From: Sequoia sempervirens
Taxonomy: Eukaryota > Streptophyta > Pinopsida > Cupressales > Cupressaceae
Assembly: GCA_007258455.2 (NCBI GenBank)
Contig: VDFB02196034.1
Span: forward strand, 1-64,000
Direction: 5' to 3'
DNA: 64,000 bases
The notes beneath the pieces were generated by a model. That model had not been told where the DNA came from. It saw nothing but the letters and a program-made list of their open reading frames with translations, and ran no database searches. Positions within the stretch are counted from its first letter, which is position 1. Every line of letters starts with the position of its first letter. A program made the position numbers and the translations under genes. Positions 10,595 to 24,000 of the stretch are shown here, in pieces.

Positions 10595-13500
10595 TCAATT
10601 GTTTGAGGAGTTTGAAGTTGACATTACTGTCAATCGAGTCTCTTCATTTTTCCAACGTGCAACATATGGGTTTTGTTGCATGTGTACATAGAGTTGGAAC
10701 GTGAAGGATGGGTGTATGCGAAGACTTTGTAGATTAGGCACTCGTGAAATAGCAGTGAATGTGAGGCCTTGCCAATCAATGTTCCCAATGTCGACCGTGG
10801 CCCTTGGAAGTGTTAATCCTTGTGACTTGTGTATTGTCAGTGCCCAAGCCATTTTAAGTGGAATTTTATGGTGAATCCCATGGTAGAGCGGGGTTATGGG
10901 GAAATTGTTTGGATTGTTATGGTCCCAAGGGGGGGCCAATGTAATTTTTGAATTGAACAATGACAAACAAGGGTAGTTGAGGTGGTTTTTCACCTTCATT
11001 GTATACAATTTCTTTTACCTAACCAAGTGCACCATTCACTAGCCCTATTTCGACCCAAATATTAGAACATAACATGACCTCTTGGCCAATAGACAACAAA
11101 ATATGAGCTTGAAGTTGCTCTTCATCTGGATTTGTATATGTTGACCCCTTGAGTTGCTCTACAGTGGAAAGGGCAATAGGCATCACCAAAGACAACATAT
11201 GTTTATTGTGTCGTAAAACCATTTCATTTGTTGCAAAAAGGTGTATGGCAGAGAAGAAAATAGATTTTTCTTCAGTGTTGACCAATGAACTTGAGCATGA
11301 CATTATAATTTCCCGGTCTTCATGTGTAGGCTCTGCATTTTGTAGATTTGAGAGTAGAGCACGAAAAGCAATTTGGGAAGGAGAATCACCAACTTGTCAA
11401 AATAACCTGGTCAAAGTTACCATTGTTGTGAAGTTGCACCATAGTGTGCCACCATATGAAGTAGAAGCATACATGGGGATATCTTTAACTAGTGGTAGTT
11501 GTCCCAAGTCACCAAAGAGAATAATTGAGCGGCCTCCAAAGGGAAGGTGGTTGTGGGCGGGGAATGCTTGCCATAGTCGCATGTCAATATGCTCTAGCAA
11601 CTTAGGGCCTACAAAGCTCATCTCATCTACTAAAATATACCTAATAAAGTACATGCTTTCTTGGAAGGCCACAAGTGTTTTCCCTTGTAAGGGGGCCATT
11701 TCTTTTATTGGAATTTGAAGGGAAAAATGAATTGTTGATGCTTGAATGTTGAATGCAACAACACCTGTAGGTGCAAGAAGTAGTAAAGGTGACTCATGAG
11801 TTGGAGTCGAGCTACTGAGGGAAGAACTTATCTTTTTTACGAGGTGTGATTTTCCAGTTCCTGTAGTTCCTTGAACAATGAGCTTTAGCAGTGGTTGTAA
11901 TGGAGCAGTGGTAAGATGAAACCAAATTATATCAAATTCTTTTTGCTACTGAGTGGACAAAGTAGTAAGGTTGTGTTCATGGAGATCATGATGCACTTGA
12001 AAGGTTGGCCGATTATAGTCTACGAAAGCAGTTGAAAGATGGATTTGTTGTTGGGTGAAGTTGGTATGTTGCCAGTCGTGGTGCATGTCAATGTCACGTA
12101 GACCAAGCATGTCCAGTGAATCAAGTTGTATAGGAAGGTTTGGGTGCAAACTTGAGAGAACATGCCATTCTTTAGAGTTTTTTCCTTGCAACATGTGGTC
12201 AATGCTCGAGTCGCTGCTAGCATTTGATTCTTCAGCTTGATTTGGATTTTTGCGGTGTACGTGTCATGGCCTGTATGTCAAAGAGAACCAAATTCAAAGT
12301 CAATGTTCTGGAATGGGTGGTATAGAATTAGTTCACTCCAAAAAAATTCATGAAAGCTTTTTGTCGTCTCTTGCAGGGATGCTTGTGAACCTAGGTGAGA
12401 CGCGAACAATTGCTTTTAAGGGGCGCTGCTTCCATTGTTCATTTTTTCGGGATGCTTTGAAGGTCCATTTTTGGGTAAGTTCTATGAGAGGCATTGCCTC
12501 TAGTTGTATGGGGCGAGCCATGTAGGTATCAATGTATGTAGGTGAAGTGGTAACTGACGCGGATGAGATTGAGACACACTGAAATTTGTAGTGGTTAACA
12601 TTTAAAGACACAAATGTCCTACTGGATATGGAGAGGGGTAATTTTAGTAAAAGGTGGCAAGTTTCTTGGGCACTAATATCACGATCTACAAGGTTGTTGG
12701 TAAGCATTTTTTGAAAAGCTATTGGGGCAGACATTTTCGATTCTAAATTGGTTGAGATGCGAGATAACATGGCATGATATGTTTCGGACTTTTGCTCAAC
12801 TTTTGCATCATATTTTGCGACAACATCAATTGAGAGTACAGGTTGGCAATCTACATTGGCCCTCCAAATAGAGAGTATATATGGGTTGTGAAGGTTCAAG
12901 CAATCATCATTGTGAGCAGGTGTGTGCTTTGGGCGGCTGGTCTCCCCATTTGAAAGAGTTGACTTGTCTTGCATGGACCATGGTGCTTTATAGCAATGCA
13001 AAGTGGTTGGCCCTTTTTTCCTAAGGCATGTTAGCAAAGTACACTTTGTGTGTCACTCAACATGATTAACCAACTCACAATAGTCACTTGAAGGGTCACA
13101 TTACAAGATCCTTGTTGTATCCAGCAAACAAGGATCATCAAGAACAGAGTGGTGAAATGTTTGGTTTCTCAAATGGAGGGGATGTGGGTTCCAGGCAGAG
13201 ACATATCTATCTATATAATCAAGTGCACTCTGTACAGATTGAAGGTTATTCCATTGTAATCTACTAATATCAAGTGCTTTTTGGAGCCATAGAAAACCAT
13301 GGATGTGTGCAGATCCTCTGTGTTTCCATTCATATCTACAAAAAGATGATATTTAGCAAACTTAAAAGATAAGTCTATTGTAAAAAATGAAGGGATGCTT
13401 TCTAGTAAATAGACATGAGTGTATTATGCCACAACAGAAAAGAAATTTATTACCTATACCAATATTCAGATGCGCCAAGAAGCTTTTCCAAGACCTCTTC

Positions 13501-15129
13501 TCGAAATGCAATAAACCTGTGGTGCATGTATACTGCGATAAGGTGTGGATTTTGTACAATGTTTTGGATCCTCCATCTACAAGCCATAGAAGGATTTGTA
13601 GGAGGCTTGGTAGGCATGATGGTATGCAATTCTGGCCATTTTGTATCTATTGCACTAAGGGTGAAGAAGAGTGAGGGGCAACCAATCTGAATGACCATGT
13701 TAGAGAGTTCCCCTTAACGTTGGGTTGAAAATGGACGAGTTCCATGAATTGACAAACTAAATCGCATGAGTTGATCTACAAGTTTATCATCTAGAATGTC
13801 CTACAATATTTGGAAAAGGTCAAAGACTGTCGAGGGTAGGTAACCTTCAAGATTTTTGTGAACAAATACAGAGGAGGTTGCTTGGCTACGGTGTCGCGTA
13901 ATAATATTTAGTATGAAGTACCTAAATCGAGGGTGTTGGCCAAACCGATTATCATGGTACCTTAAAAGATGGAGAGCATATTCATGCAGTTTAATTTCTT
14001 TGATAAGTTGTTGCTTGAATGCAACTTTTCCTTTTGGAAAAAAAGTGGGGAATGCCATAACAAATAGTCCTTCAGTGGTGTACTCATTGATAGGAGATGG
14101 AGAAATTGGTGGCCATGCAATGATTGGTGTTGGTCGTCCCGCACCTAGTTGTAACAAAGAGTGCACTTCTTCGACCTTTGTACGTGCATGCAGGAGGTTC
14201 GACATAAAGGATGTTGTTGCCAACATATTGTGGTCAACGAGGTCATATTCTATGTCGCTTGTTTCCTCCATGCTTGTATTTGTGGTGGTGGGATTCGAAG
14301 ATGTTGCATAAATAAGGTTTGAGATGTCAGTAGAAGACTCTGGCAAAGTGGATAATGCAAGCTCATCTATTTGGACATCCTTGTAGAATGGGTCATTGGA
14401 AATATTATATTTAAGTGCCTCGTGGACACATCCTCTACTGACATGGAAGTTGTATTGTTGTTGGCCAATTTGTTCCCTGTTAACTATTAGTATATCAAGA
14501 TCAGCAATATGCCTGGGAAAGTAGGATGCAATTGCAGATATATCTTGAGGAAAGCAAATAGTGTGTCCACTATATTTTAGTTGCCCACCCCTTGCATAGG
14601 TAACTTGAAGTATTGGGCTAACCCTTGCTATTAACATCTCCTCAACTTGGGATAGAACTTTTAACCATACAAGTTGCTCACCAGGGTCCATGTTGTTCCA
14701 ATTTGAGAAGCGATGCTCTTTCTTTTCAGATGTGCATCTATAAAAAGTAGTCAATTCATTTAACTGTCTAGTTTTGATTTGTGCATATCTCTCCATGCAA
14801 ACCATACAAGTTGACATTCTTGATAGGCTATCTAACTTTGAGTGAAATTTCTTTCTAGTAGAGAAAAACTCTTGTGGGAAAAGTGGCGTAAGGTGCATTT
14901 CGATATTTGCGTTGGGTTGAACTATGTTTTGCGAGTGAGGTGCAATTCCTTGTAGGTGGGACGAGTTAATTGGACAAGAGACTGTAGATTTTGAAGCTAT
15001 GGCACGAATAATTTGATTGTCTTCACATCTTTGCTTGTTAATTGCATCTTTATTTGCATGGTATCATTTGCGATTTAGCTCATTTTTACGAGAACATTTT
15101 TCCTGCATCCTTGCATTGTCTGCCTCCAT
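10595..15129 (-). pseudogene. Helitron Rep-helicase polyprotein, multiply broken
   Basis: From the ATG at 15129 the order is: Cys-rich N-terminus (CMVCMERY); the N-terminal helicase-like domain (EEMLIARVSPILQVTYARGG, HDNRFGQHPRFRYF); and the Rep domain with WPELH and HRGSAHIHGF, where HIH at 13299-13307 is the HUH metal site. A 118-bp GT-AG intron (13336-13453) splits the frame just before the HUH motif and restores it exactly. Next come the linker around WRANVDCQPVLS, the PIF1 helicase with Walker A GTTGTGKS near 11.86 kb, Walker B LVDEMSF, FGDLGQLPLV, and the terminal AWALTIHKSQG motif. In-frame stops include 15064, 13801, 13713, 13101, 13053, 11946, 11397 and 11019, and a run of seven G (10929-10935) marks a frameshift. 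Conserved motifs are mostly kept, so loss looks moderately recent. Confidence 0.88.
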
Positions 15130-15602
15130 AGTAAGAAATGTTGAGGACAAAAGCAATGAAGTAGTATGTATATATTATAATTTGATTGGATATTTAATGG
15201 TGAGAATAAATAATTTGGAATAGAACATAAAACATAAACATATAAAGATATGGATAGGAAATGCAGATAAAGCTGTAGATATTATATGGATAGTGTCCAT
15301 TTTAAAATATGCAGAAAGATGAATTTAAGATATTGGCCACTTAGAGCGGTCACACTTAATGGACAGGTAATGAATAACAGCACGGTCATAGTGATAGAAA
15401 AAATGCAAAAGAAAATGTACGATCAAGTTTTTGTATGTGGGTATCCAATGTTTTTGATAACACAAAAAAAAATCGCAATTAGTGATTATGTTTACATATT
15501 TGGCCATGCCTAGTTTCAAATGGGCTTAATGGTAGTAATAACAATGCTTTGTGTTTCCTTTCCACCAAATGGAATCATCTTGATGGTCAGATCAAAGAAA
15601 AA

Positions 15603-16944
15603 TTAGCTACCAACAATATGGTCCAAACTGTCTTTAGCAGCATCAAGTTCAGCAATCTGTGGTTGAAAATATTTTGTGGCAACACGCATTAAGGAATTTG
15701 TTGGACCTTCAAATGCAGCAACTTTTAGGAGTTCGCCACTTGCATATTTCAAGTCCATTTTGAGCATGTAGCTGAAGTCACATCGAATGAGATCTGTAGA
15801 GCACTTTGGGTAGCGAAAAGTAGTAGGGGAAGTTTGCAAAACCTTTTTCTTACACTTTTTATTGCAAAACCTTTATGCAAACATTTTGTTTTTCAAGCAT
15901 GTTATTATTTGCAAGAGATGAGATATTGACGGGTTTTGTAAACTTTATGGGGGAAAGGTGTTTTTTTGACAAGGAACTGAAGGGCTTGGCAATTTCTTTG
16001 TTGGTATACCATGCTAGTAAGTTGGAGGCTTCTGCTAAAATGGGGTTCATTAGAAGTTTGGTTGGGAAAATAGTATCAAGACCTCTTCCACACCATGAGG
16101 TGATACGTCCTGATTTAATCAAAATAACATGAGGGTTTGGTTGTGTAGGCATATTAGATATTTGTACCCCATCTATATAGCAATGATGCCCCCAAAGTGT
16201 AACATCTATGGTACAATTTGACTTGTCTACTATTGTAGCAGTGCATTTGATTGTATCTGTACCATCTCTTTTACGAATGGTTGATACAGGGGATATAGCT
16301 ATGATTATTCCTATTACATCAACGAGGGAATTGATTGGAAATGAGGACAATGAATCGATGATTTTAATGTGGAAAGTATGTGTTGGTATTGTGGAGTCCA
16401 AGGATGTAGGAGTTATTGTGGATGAGCTAAGGAGAATTATTTTGTAGGGATTTGTGGAGCTAGAATAATTTGTGTTAGTAACTTTGATGCGGCCATTGGA
16501 GATAACATAAATACTATCAGAGTGAATAGCATGATAGAATTCTTCAACTTGTTCATTGAAGCAAGAAATATGAATTTCAGAGCTTGCCATGTCAATGAAA
16601 TCAAATCCAAAAACTTTGCCATCACGTCCACCATTTTTATATTCATGGATTGAAGATTTCATCAAGGCTCAACCCTTAATGGACCAATGCTTATGGTTGG
16701 AGGTTAACTTTTTTATTGGAATTAGTTTGAAAGGGGATATACTTTGTTAAGTCTGGGGATCTCCATATTCTTCAATTGAATCATTTGTAGACTGAGAGGA
16801 TCCCAACAGGGCTGGAGAGCTACTTGATGGGATGGACCTTCTAGATTGGAGGAGAGGAGTTGGAGTTCCAACAATAGGTGCATTGTTTGAAATTAATTCA
16901 AAGTTTTCAATTATGATAGCCCTGCAATTTGAAATGTGGTACAT
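15603..16944 (-). pseudogene. Helitron-borne RPA70-like single-strand DNA-binding protein, broken
   Basis: Replication protein A large-subunit homologues travel with many plant Helitrons and presumably coat the strand freed by rolling-circle transfer. 15859-16665 gives the OB folds: GRDGKVFGFDFIDMASSEI, FNEQVEEFYHAI, then LVDVIGIIIAISPV and CTIDVTLWG. 16747-16944 gives the end of the N-terminal domain (AIIIENFELI), apparently starting at a TTGCAG splice acceptor near 16921. 15603-15839 resembles the C-terminal fold (PKCSTDL, CDFSYMLKMDL), with part of the zinc finger missing. Stops at 16669-16671 (TGA) and 16747-16749 (TAA) break it. The first exon is missing; a CACTA-like terminus lies 40 bp upstream of the acceptor. 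Confidence 0.82.
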
Positions 16945-17164
16945 TCAACAAGAGCGTTTTGGGGCACTAATAGATTTGACTGCAAAATACGACGAAACAG
17001 ATCGACGAAATATGTAAAATACAATGTTCGTCGGGTGCTTGTAAAATTTGATGTGTAATTTCCAATTTTTTTGAAAGTTTATCCCCGACGTTCGTCAAAA
17101 TTTCGACGAACCTGGTGTTCGTCGAAATGTCGGCTATTATTTTCGTCGAATGTTCGACAAACAT

Positions 17165-19755
17165 GAAAAATTTAAAAAAATCAAATTGTGGCCGACATAA
17201 AGAAAAGTGAGTTCGCGCCTGATTTATTGCGACAGCGTTTTGCTCTACTTTAGACAGTTTGTGGAGAACTAAGGATGATTTTCTTGGGAAAAATCAGAAA
17301 AAATTCAAGAAGATATCACCAGGTTGAGGGTAGTCATTGTCTTTTTGCATAATTCAGTTGTGAAGTCAGATTTGTAGTTCCAGGTTTGAAAATCACATTT
17401 TAAAGCAACATCTCATCAGATTTCATTTTTAGAGGTTAAGGGTTTTGAGAATTTCATGTCCAGATTTTGTTGTGTGGAATCACCATAAGATCACAACGGA
17501 GGAACGATTCTTGTGACTGTAATTATGTGATCCATAACTGTATTGGTCATGTGGCACAGTTGTGCTATAACAAATACAGGATGCATTCATGTGTGACCCA
17601 AGTTTAATGTGGCTATGTTGTGATAGAAATGGAGGCACTCATATAATGTAGTTAATTCAGGTTGTATAATGTAGGTGTCAATAATCATCATTGGGTGCAT
17701 TCAGGTTGTCTCAAGTTTAACAGGATAGGATGTAATTATAGCATGATCAAAGAGTGATTACCTCTTGCTGCAATAAAGAGCCTATAACTCTGGTTGATAT
17801 GCAGAGTGGTTGTGTTATATCAATTATGTAGTGCATTCAAGCACAACCCATGTTTAATGGGCTATTCTAGAGAGTGATCAAGATTTTCTAAACCTTATGA
17901 ATGTTACTTGACATATATTTGCATAATCTGAAATTCCTTAGAGGCTTTTGAAGTATCAATGTATCCTATATAGGGTTTAGAATGATTTCTTTTAATTAAA
18001 AAAATAAATAAATGATGTATTTCCCTGTAATTAGATAATGTGGAGATCTCATAAATGCTGACACACTATCCTCTTTGGCACTGTATTCATTACTCCAGCT
18101 ACTAGATTTTTGCATGTGACATCTTTAATATCTTCATGACCATGGCTTTTAAATAGATCTCAGTCTTTGCTTTAATCCTTTTCATGGTAACCCTTGAGTT
18201 CCATAATCCACCTTCAATCTCTTCTAAGAACGTGTCTTAAGCTAGACTGCATAGTATGCATATAAAGCAAGTCCTTCATACCTGCCATTGTTCCAAACCA
18301 CCACTCACTGCCTTGCTTAAAATGTTGCCTCCATAAGCACAATAGCATGTTTTAAAATCATGGTTGCCAGTGATTGACCATTAAACTCACCACTTTCATC
18401 ATGAAGATACAATGAGATTTTTGTCTTCAAACTCAAGGCATTATGGAAGATAACATTGTGAATTGTTTGTTGTATACGATTCAATTTTCTTGCACATTTA
18501 CTGCTTTGCTAACTTCCTTTAAAACTGGGTATTGCACCCACATTTTGCAATCTCAAACAACTCACTCACTATCACTTGAAGATTCCTTTCATGAGCATCC
18601 TTCTATAAAATCAAACTATGCCCTATAGACTGCCTACTTACTACAAGGGACTCATTGTTTCATGGTATTGTAGTTCTTAAGATCCTTCAGCCTTATTGAC
18701 ACTACTTCACAGTCCACAAGGTATTATTCACTATTTTTCCATCTTTGGTGAGTCTCAAAACACTGCTCAAACATGCAATCCACTACCTTCATTATACAAT
18801 ATTAATGGCTAGGAAGAAACATTGAACCTATGATTACCACTGTTACTTCATTTGGACAGTCATTCCTTGATTGCATTTTCCTTGTCTAACACTACCAAAA
18901 GCATTTGAAAAACCGCCAAAAGATTCGACAAGGGAGTAAGAGAGCTCAACTGTTAAAATCTCCACTTTACTATGCAAGGTTTGAGCTTTATTATCTTTAT
19001 CCTTTACTTACCACTGTTTTTATTTATCATCTCAAGTAGTATCATTCTTCTCTGAAGTAGATTAAACAAATGTCGATTAAGCTACATAGTGTGCTTATTA
19101 TTGGCTACAATCTTTAGATTGCAAGATTTTGTTATTACCTACATTGTCTCAATCTTTCTGGTATTGCAACCTCACTAATCCGCTATAGTTATTGTTTATG
19201 TTTCTACGGAGGCCTAGGGTTTGTACCCTAATCATGCCCTTACCAATGCTTATGTTGTTTTTTATTATGGCTCTCTCAATGTTGAGGGCCCTAGGGATAA
19301 GCTCGTCATAAGAAGTGACACATTGCATCTTTAACTAAAAGGATAAATCCGTATTGACATTAGCAATGATGATTCCGACTCATTGCTCCATAGGAATGGG
19401 TCACTTGCTCTTACTAGCTCGCTACCTCCATTTTTGTAAGAATTTTGTGATCAAGTTCAATATTCTGATTTTAGGAGTCTTCACAGTTGGAAATCATAGT
19501 AAAATCAGAATTTAATAAATTTTGGAATTAGCATTGTAAAGTGTTTTTTGGGGTCATTAACTTCAGACTATCTTCTCTTTTGCAGGGGTGGTTGCATTCC
19601 AAATTTTTTTGGTGTAAAATATTGAAATTATTAGACTATGTTATCTGTCTATGAATAAAAATTATTGGAGTGTGAGTTTGATATTTTTTGAAGATCGAAA
19701 TAGTCAAGCTTGGCAAAGAAAAATCATGTCAGATACTATTAGTCCAGAACAAAAT
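17165..19755. other. Non-coding interior next to the CACTA-like end
   Basis: No convincing coding frame. A loose, diverged repeat with TGCATTCA near its start and (A)GTTTAA inside recurs at about 17581, 17695 and 17831. The rest is AT-rich sequence of unknown origin, possibly the 5' introns of the putative CACTA element. Confidence 0.35.
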
Positions 19756-19919
19756 GAAGAGACATGATAGATTGTAGGCCGTTGAAAATAAAGGGTGATG
19801 GGAAATGTTATTGTCCTTGCAATAGTGCAAGGGCTTAAAAGCAGACGACTTTTAATCTGGTGAAACATTGTAGGCTGACATGTGGTCATGTTGAAGGGGG
19901 GCATGATTATCGTCCATTG
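19756..19919 (+). pseudogene. Possible exon of CACTA transposase-associated domain
   Basis: A forward-strand frame reads GKCYCPCNSARA, an in-frame TAA, KQTTFNLVKHC and later GGHDYRPL, ending at a TTG/GTAAGT donor. The CPC followed by a Cys- and His-spaced helix resembles the transposase-associated N-terminal domain of CACTA ORFs, and its orientation fits the terminus at 16965. Similarity is short and one stop is present, so this is tentative. Confidence 0.3.
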
Positions 19920-20033
19920 GTAAGTTGTTCATTATATGTGTTATATTGATTAAATTTGTAAAATGTTTATATTGTTTTTAACATTTTATATATATATATA
20001 ATCCTTGATCATGATCATGGTTTATTTATTAAT

Positions 20034-20133
20034 NNNNNNNNNNNNNNNNNNNNNNNNNNNNNNNNNNNNNNNNNNNNNNNNNNNNNNNNNNNNNNNNNNN
20101 NNNNNNNNNNNNNNNNNNNNNNNNNNNNNNNNN
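20034..20133. other. Assembly gap of 100 N
   Basis: Exactly 100 unknown bases, the conventional size for a gap of unknown length. The right arm of the inverted duplication starts at the very next base. Confidence 1.
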
Positions 20134-21081
20134 TCCCGGAAAATCAGCTCTTTTTTAGGGAATTTTTCTTTTGAATTCACGAGAAATTTGTTCTTTGTTT
20201 TGATCTGGCACAAATTTGTTGTTTAGGCTTTGGATAAAAGAAATTAACAGCCATGACGGCTGCAAAAGTTTCGATTCTGAACTCCTTGCCATTAGGGAAA
20301 TCATGAATTTAACATACGAGCATGAAGACTTTCCCTAAAACTGGGTAGAGTGACTGAAACTAAGAGAAGAAGTGGATAATACTTAAAATAGTATGAACCT
20401 GTTTAGTTTTCTGGCCTTTTTCCAGCAGACAGCTTTTTTCAAAATTTGGGGTCGGTATTTTATTCAAACGTTGCTAAAGTGAAATTGCAGTGAAGTGCAT
20501 GATAGCTTTTTACAGTAACTGTTTACGGTAGGCTGATAAAAGCTATAAGGGACAAGGGCTGGAACGATGCATTTTTTATTGAGGACAAGATGACCGAATA
20601 AATTGAGACTTTCAATTTTAGCTGATTGTTTCTTGCATTTTTTTCTTTTCTTTTTTGTTTCCTTTGTAATGAGATTCAATATGAAATATATATTTTAATT
20701 TATTTTGGACTTCCTCCAGCGATACAGGTGTATCACAGGGTTTGATTTTATTCTTAAGTTATTGCATGAAACAAAGGGGAAAATTTGAAGGAACTTTAAA
20801 TGTTCTAAATTCTGTCAAACATTGATAATTCTCTGGCCTTTACACAGGAGATTTCAGTTAAAAACATAATCGTTTGATTTTTAAAATTTCTTTTTGGTTG
20901 ACATGGGTTGAATTCCCAAAGCTGGCCAAGTTTGGATTTAGGTTTGAAGAATTCTTTATAATTTATAGAAAATAAATTGGGATATGTGTTTTCAACTCCT
21001 TCTTTTAACTATGTTTGTTTTGATTTAGACAGATCATGAAAGAGAATAATCTGGCAATTGTTTGGTGGCATGCTGTTTCAG

Positions 21082-24000
21082 ATTTTTGATGGCCACAATG
21101 GGTCTGCTGCAGCTGTATATTCAAAGGAAAATTTATTGAAGGATATTTTGAGTGCCATTCCAGCAGGCTTGAGTAGGGATGATTGGCTGTCAGCATTACC
21201 GAGGGCTATGGTTGCAGGATTTGTCAAAACAGATAAAGAATTTCAGGTTAAAGGTATACAAATCTGTGGAATTTGACTTGGAGATTGAAATTTCTATTAT
21301 TCTGTTGTATTTGGATAAATTTTTGTAATTCCACATGTAATCAATCTTATGACAATATGTTTCTTTTTTACAGGACAAACATCGGGAACTACAGTTACTT
21401 TTGTTATAGTAGATTGCTGGACAGTCACTGTTGCATCGGTTGGAGATTCTCGGTGCATCCTTGAATCGCCTGGAGGGTTGGTTTCTCTTTTGACTGCTGA
21501 TCACAGGCTCGAGGTCAATCCTGAAGAGTAAGATTCTTCCCAGAATGTAGAAATAATTATGAATGTGCACACTTTGGAGATTTTGTATTTCAATGAATGT
21601 TTTATTGTGCATATTTCTCTTTCTTTTTAGCAGTTGATTTTGGCAAGCTATTTATCTGTTCTATAAAGCATGGATTTGGGTAAAAGTCCCCCAATTGATT
21701 TGTTAGCATCCTCCACTCCGGTACTAATGTCACTGTCAGTTTCAAGCGATGCCTTGTGGACCCTACCTAGCTTGCTGATGTTATCATTTGATGTAATGAA
21801 TGTTTTCAAATACAGGCAGTTCAAGAAATGAGTGGCATATTTAACTTATTGAGGATTCTTTCGATTAAAGTAGCCTGAAGACTAACTTCTATATATCTGA
21901 CTATAGGAGGGAGCGCATAACAGCCAGTGGTGGTGAGATTGGTAGACTGAATACTATTGGTGGAGCTGAGGTAAAAATTCCTTACAACCTTTAGTAGGTT
22001 GTTGATTATGAAAGAAATAGATGCCTAAAGCCACCCTATATAAAACATATGGACACTTAAGATCATATATCTGTGCTCTCACATTTATGTTACCTTGCAC
22101 CTTGTCTTGCAAAGCAAATCTATACCAGATAGCCTTTCCTGATGCTATAACTTTTAAGACTGTTGCTGATCATCCCGGCATCTCCTAAAATAGAACTTTG
22201 CTAGGAGAGAGTGGCAAAACTTTTTAATATGATTATTTGAATTATGTTTGTATCTGTGTGTCCAAAAGTTCATGGGAGTTATATAACATTTCCAGAAGTA
22301 CCCTTTGATCTATGTTATCAAGATCAATGATTGATCACCAAAATTCCTACTCTTGCCTGAGTTGTTTTTTTATTTTCTTAAATTTTGGAGTCACTAACTT
22401 TTTGAGAAAAATGTGATTAATAAAAAAGTGCTTGGAAAAATTGGCAAATAAAAAACCTTAATGAAAATATCAATGATTCAATTAGTTTTCTTTCACTCTA
22501 AAATTTTCATAATTTTAAAAAAATTTCCTAATGCCCACTGATTCAATTTTTTTTTCTTTTCCCAATTCTGTTTTTTTCAGATACCTGCCAATTAATTGCT
22601 AATCACAATTTATTAACTTTGCTATTGATTCCTCTCCCACACTATACACATAAAGAGTTGGATACGTGAGCTTGATTGGGTCTTGCATTGATTGCCAGAG
22701 CTTGATGAAGCACTTACTAGCTCGAAAACTGTGTTTGATAGAGACTGTCATCCTTTTATGATTGATGAATTTAAATTTTTGTATAAGTTTTTGCTCAGGG
22801 GATACCTCTCTTTCGTAATATTTAAGTTCTTATAGATTATACTTACCTTTATGGGCTTTTTATTTGATGCTGGTTCATTCTGTTATATAAATTTTCCACA
22901 AGTATATTACTTTTGTGACCCATGAACATCTGCTATGTGATTATAGATTGGGCCATTGAGATGTTGGCCTGGAGGGCTTTGTCTATCCAGATCTATCGGT
23001 GATATGGATGTGGGTGAGTTCATTGTACCAATACCACATGTCAAACAAATAAAGGTGTGTTGCCAATTAGAATATTGCTGTTTACAAATTTATTACCTTC
23101 ATCTATTAATGGCACAAAGAAGTTCACAAAGTGCTACTTGATTTGATTTGTGATGGCCTTTTCCAACAGTTGTCAAATGCAGGTGGTAGGCTTATTATTG
23201 CAACTGATGGTGTTTGGGATGCATTGAGTTCTGAAAAATCAGCAAATTGTTGCCGGGGCTTGAGAGCAGAACTTGCTGCAAAACAAATTGTTAAGGTACA
23301 AATAACTTTTATAAGGAAAGCAAATCAATGGAATAAAATTCCAGCACATCATAGTGCTCCAAGATGCAATATTTGAACAATATTAATATTTTGGATTCTC
23401 ATCTTAACTCAATTTGCTGTAGGAGGCTTTGAAGATTAGGGGACTTAGAGATGACACTACATGCATTGTAGTGGACTTGATTCCACCTGAAAAACCTGCA
23501 TTACCACCTCCGGTTAAAAAGCAAGGCATGTTCAAGTCAATTTTCCGCAGGAGGTCCAATAATCCAACATCAAGGACAGTAGAAAAGCAGCAAGATACGG
23601 ACATTGTCCAAGAAATTTTTGAGGAGGGATCTGCAATGCTTGCTGAAAGGTAGGTCATCATTTTCAACTTCATTTTTTGATACAGTGTGGAGCATGGTTT
23701 TCTGATTCTTAGTCGTTTGTTCCTTGAATTAAGAACAATATATTTTATAACTTTTATTCAACTTCACTTTTTAATAGTTGGTTATTTTAATTTTGCAATC
23801 ACATTTTTGCTTTTTGGATTCAGTGCAGAGCATGGTTTTTGCTGGATCCTAGTTGTGTTATCTTTTTACAAAACTTTTATTTTCGATGTCATTCCCTGAT
23901 AGGAGATTTTTCTTTTTTTCACAATCAGAGCTTTATTTTTTGATTCAGCAGAGAGTATGATTTGCAGTATTTGTGTTAATGTTTTTTTTTTGAATTAGAA

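Larger units (their letters stand above)
10595..16964 (-). mobile_element. Decayed autonomous Helitron (Rep/helicase plus RPA)
   Basis: Two reverse-strand gene remnants, RPA-like (15603-16944) then Rep/helicase (10595-15129), are arranged as in plant Helitrons, rolling-circle transposons that use a HUH nuclease and a PIF1-type helicase. Ends are not defined: the 5' side is cut at the CACTA-like end at 16965, and no clear CTRR hairpin terminus was found at the other side. The limits given are those of recognisable coding sequence. Many stops and at least one frameshift show it is dead. Confidence 0.85.
16965..20033 (+). mobile_element. Putative CACTA (En/Spm-like) transposon end
   Basis: The sequence begins CACTAATAG at 16965 after GGG (possible 3-bp target duplication). 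Within 190 bases it holds six exact copies of CGACGAA or its complement (16990, 17003, 17027, 17104, 17118, 17142) in both orientations. A CACTA terminus followed by short subterminal repeats in both directions is the hallmark of this superfamily, whose transposase binds such repeats. No matching end (…TAGTG) is visible before the N gap, so the right limit is simply the gap. Confidence 0.55.

Noticed and set aside
11149..11718. 189-codon forward frame
   Set aside because: Antisense to the Helitron helicase, whose Walker B and other motifs are on the reverse strand.
13913..14311. 132-codon forward frame
   Set aside because: Antisense to the Helitron N-terminal domain.
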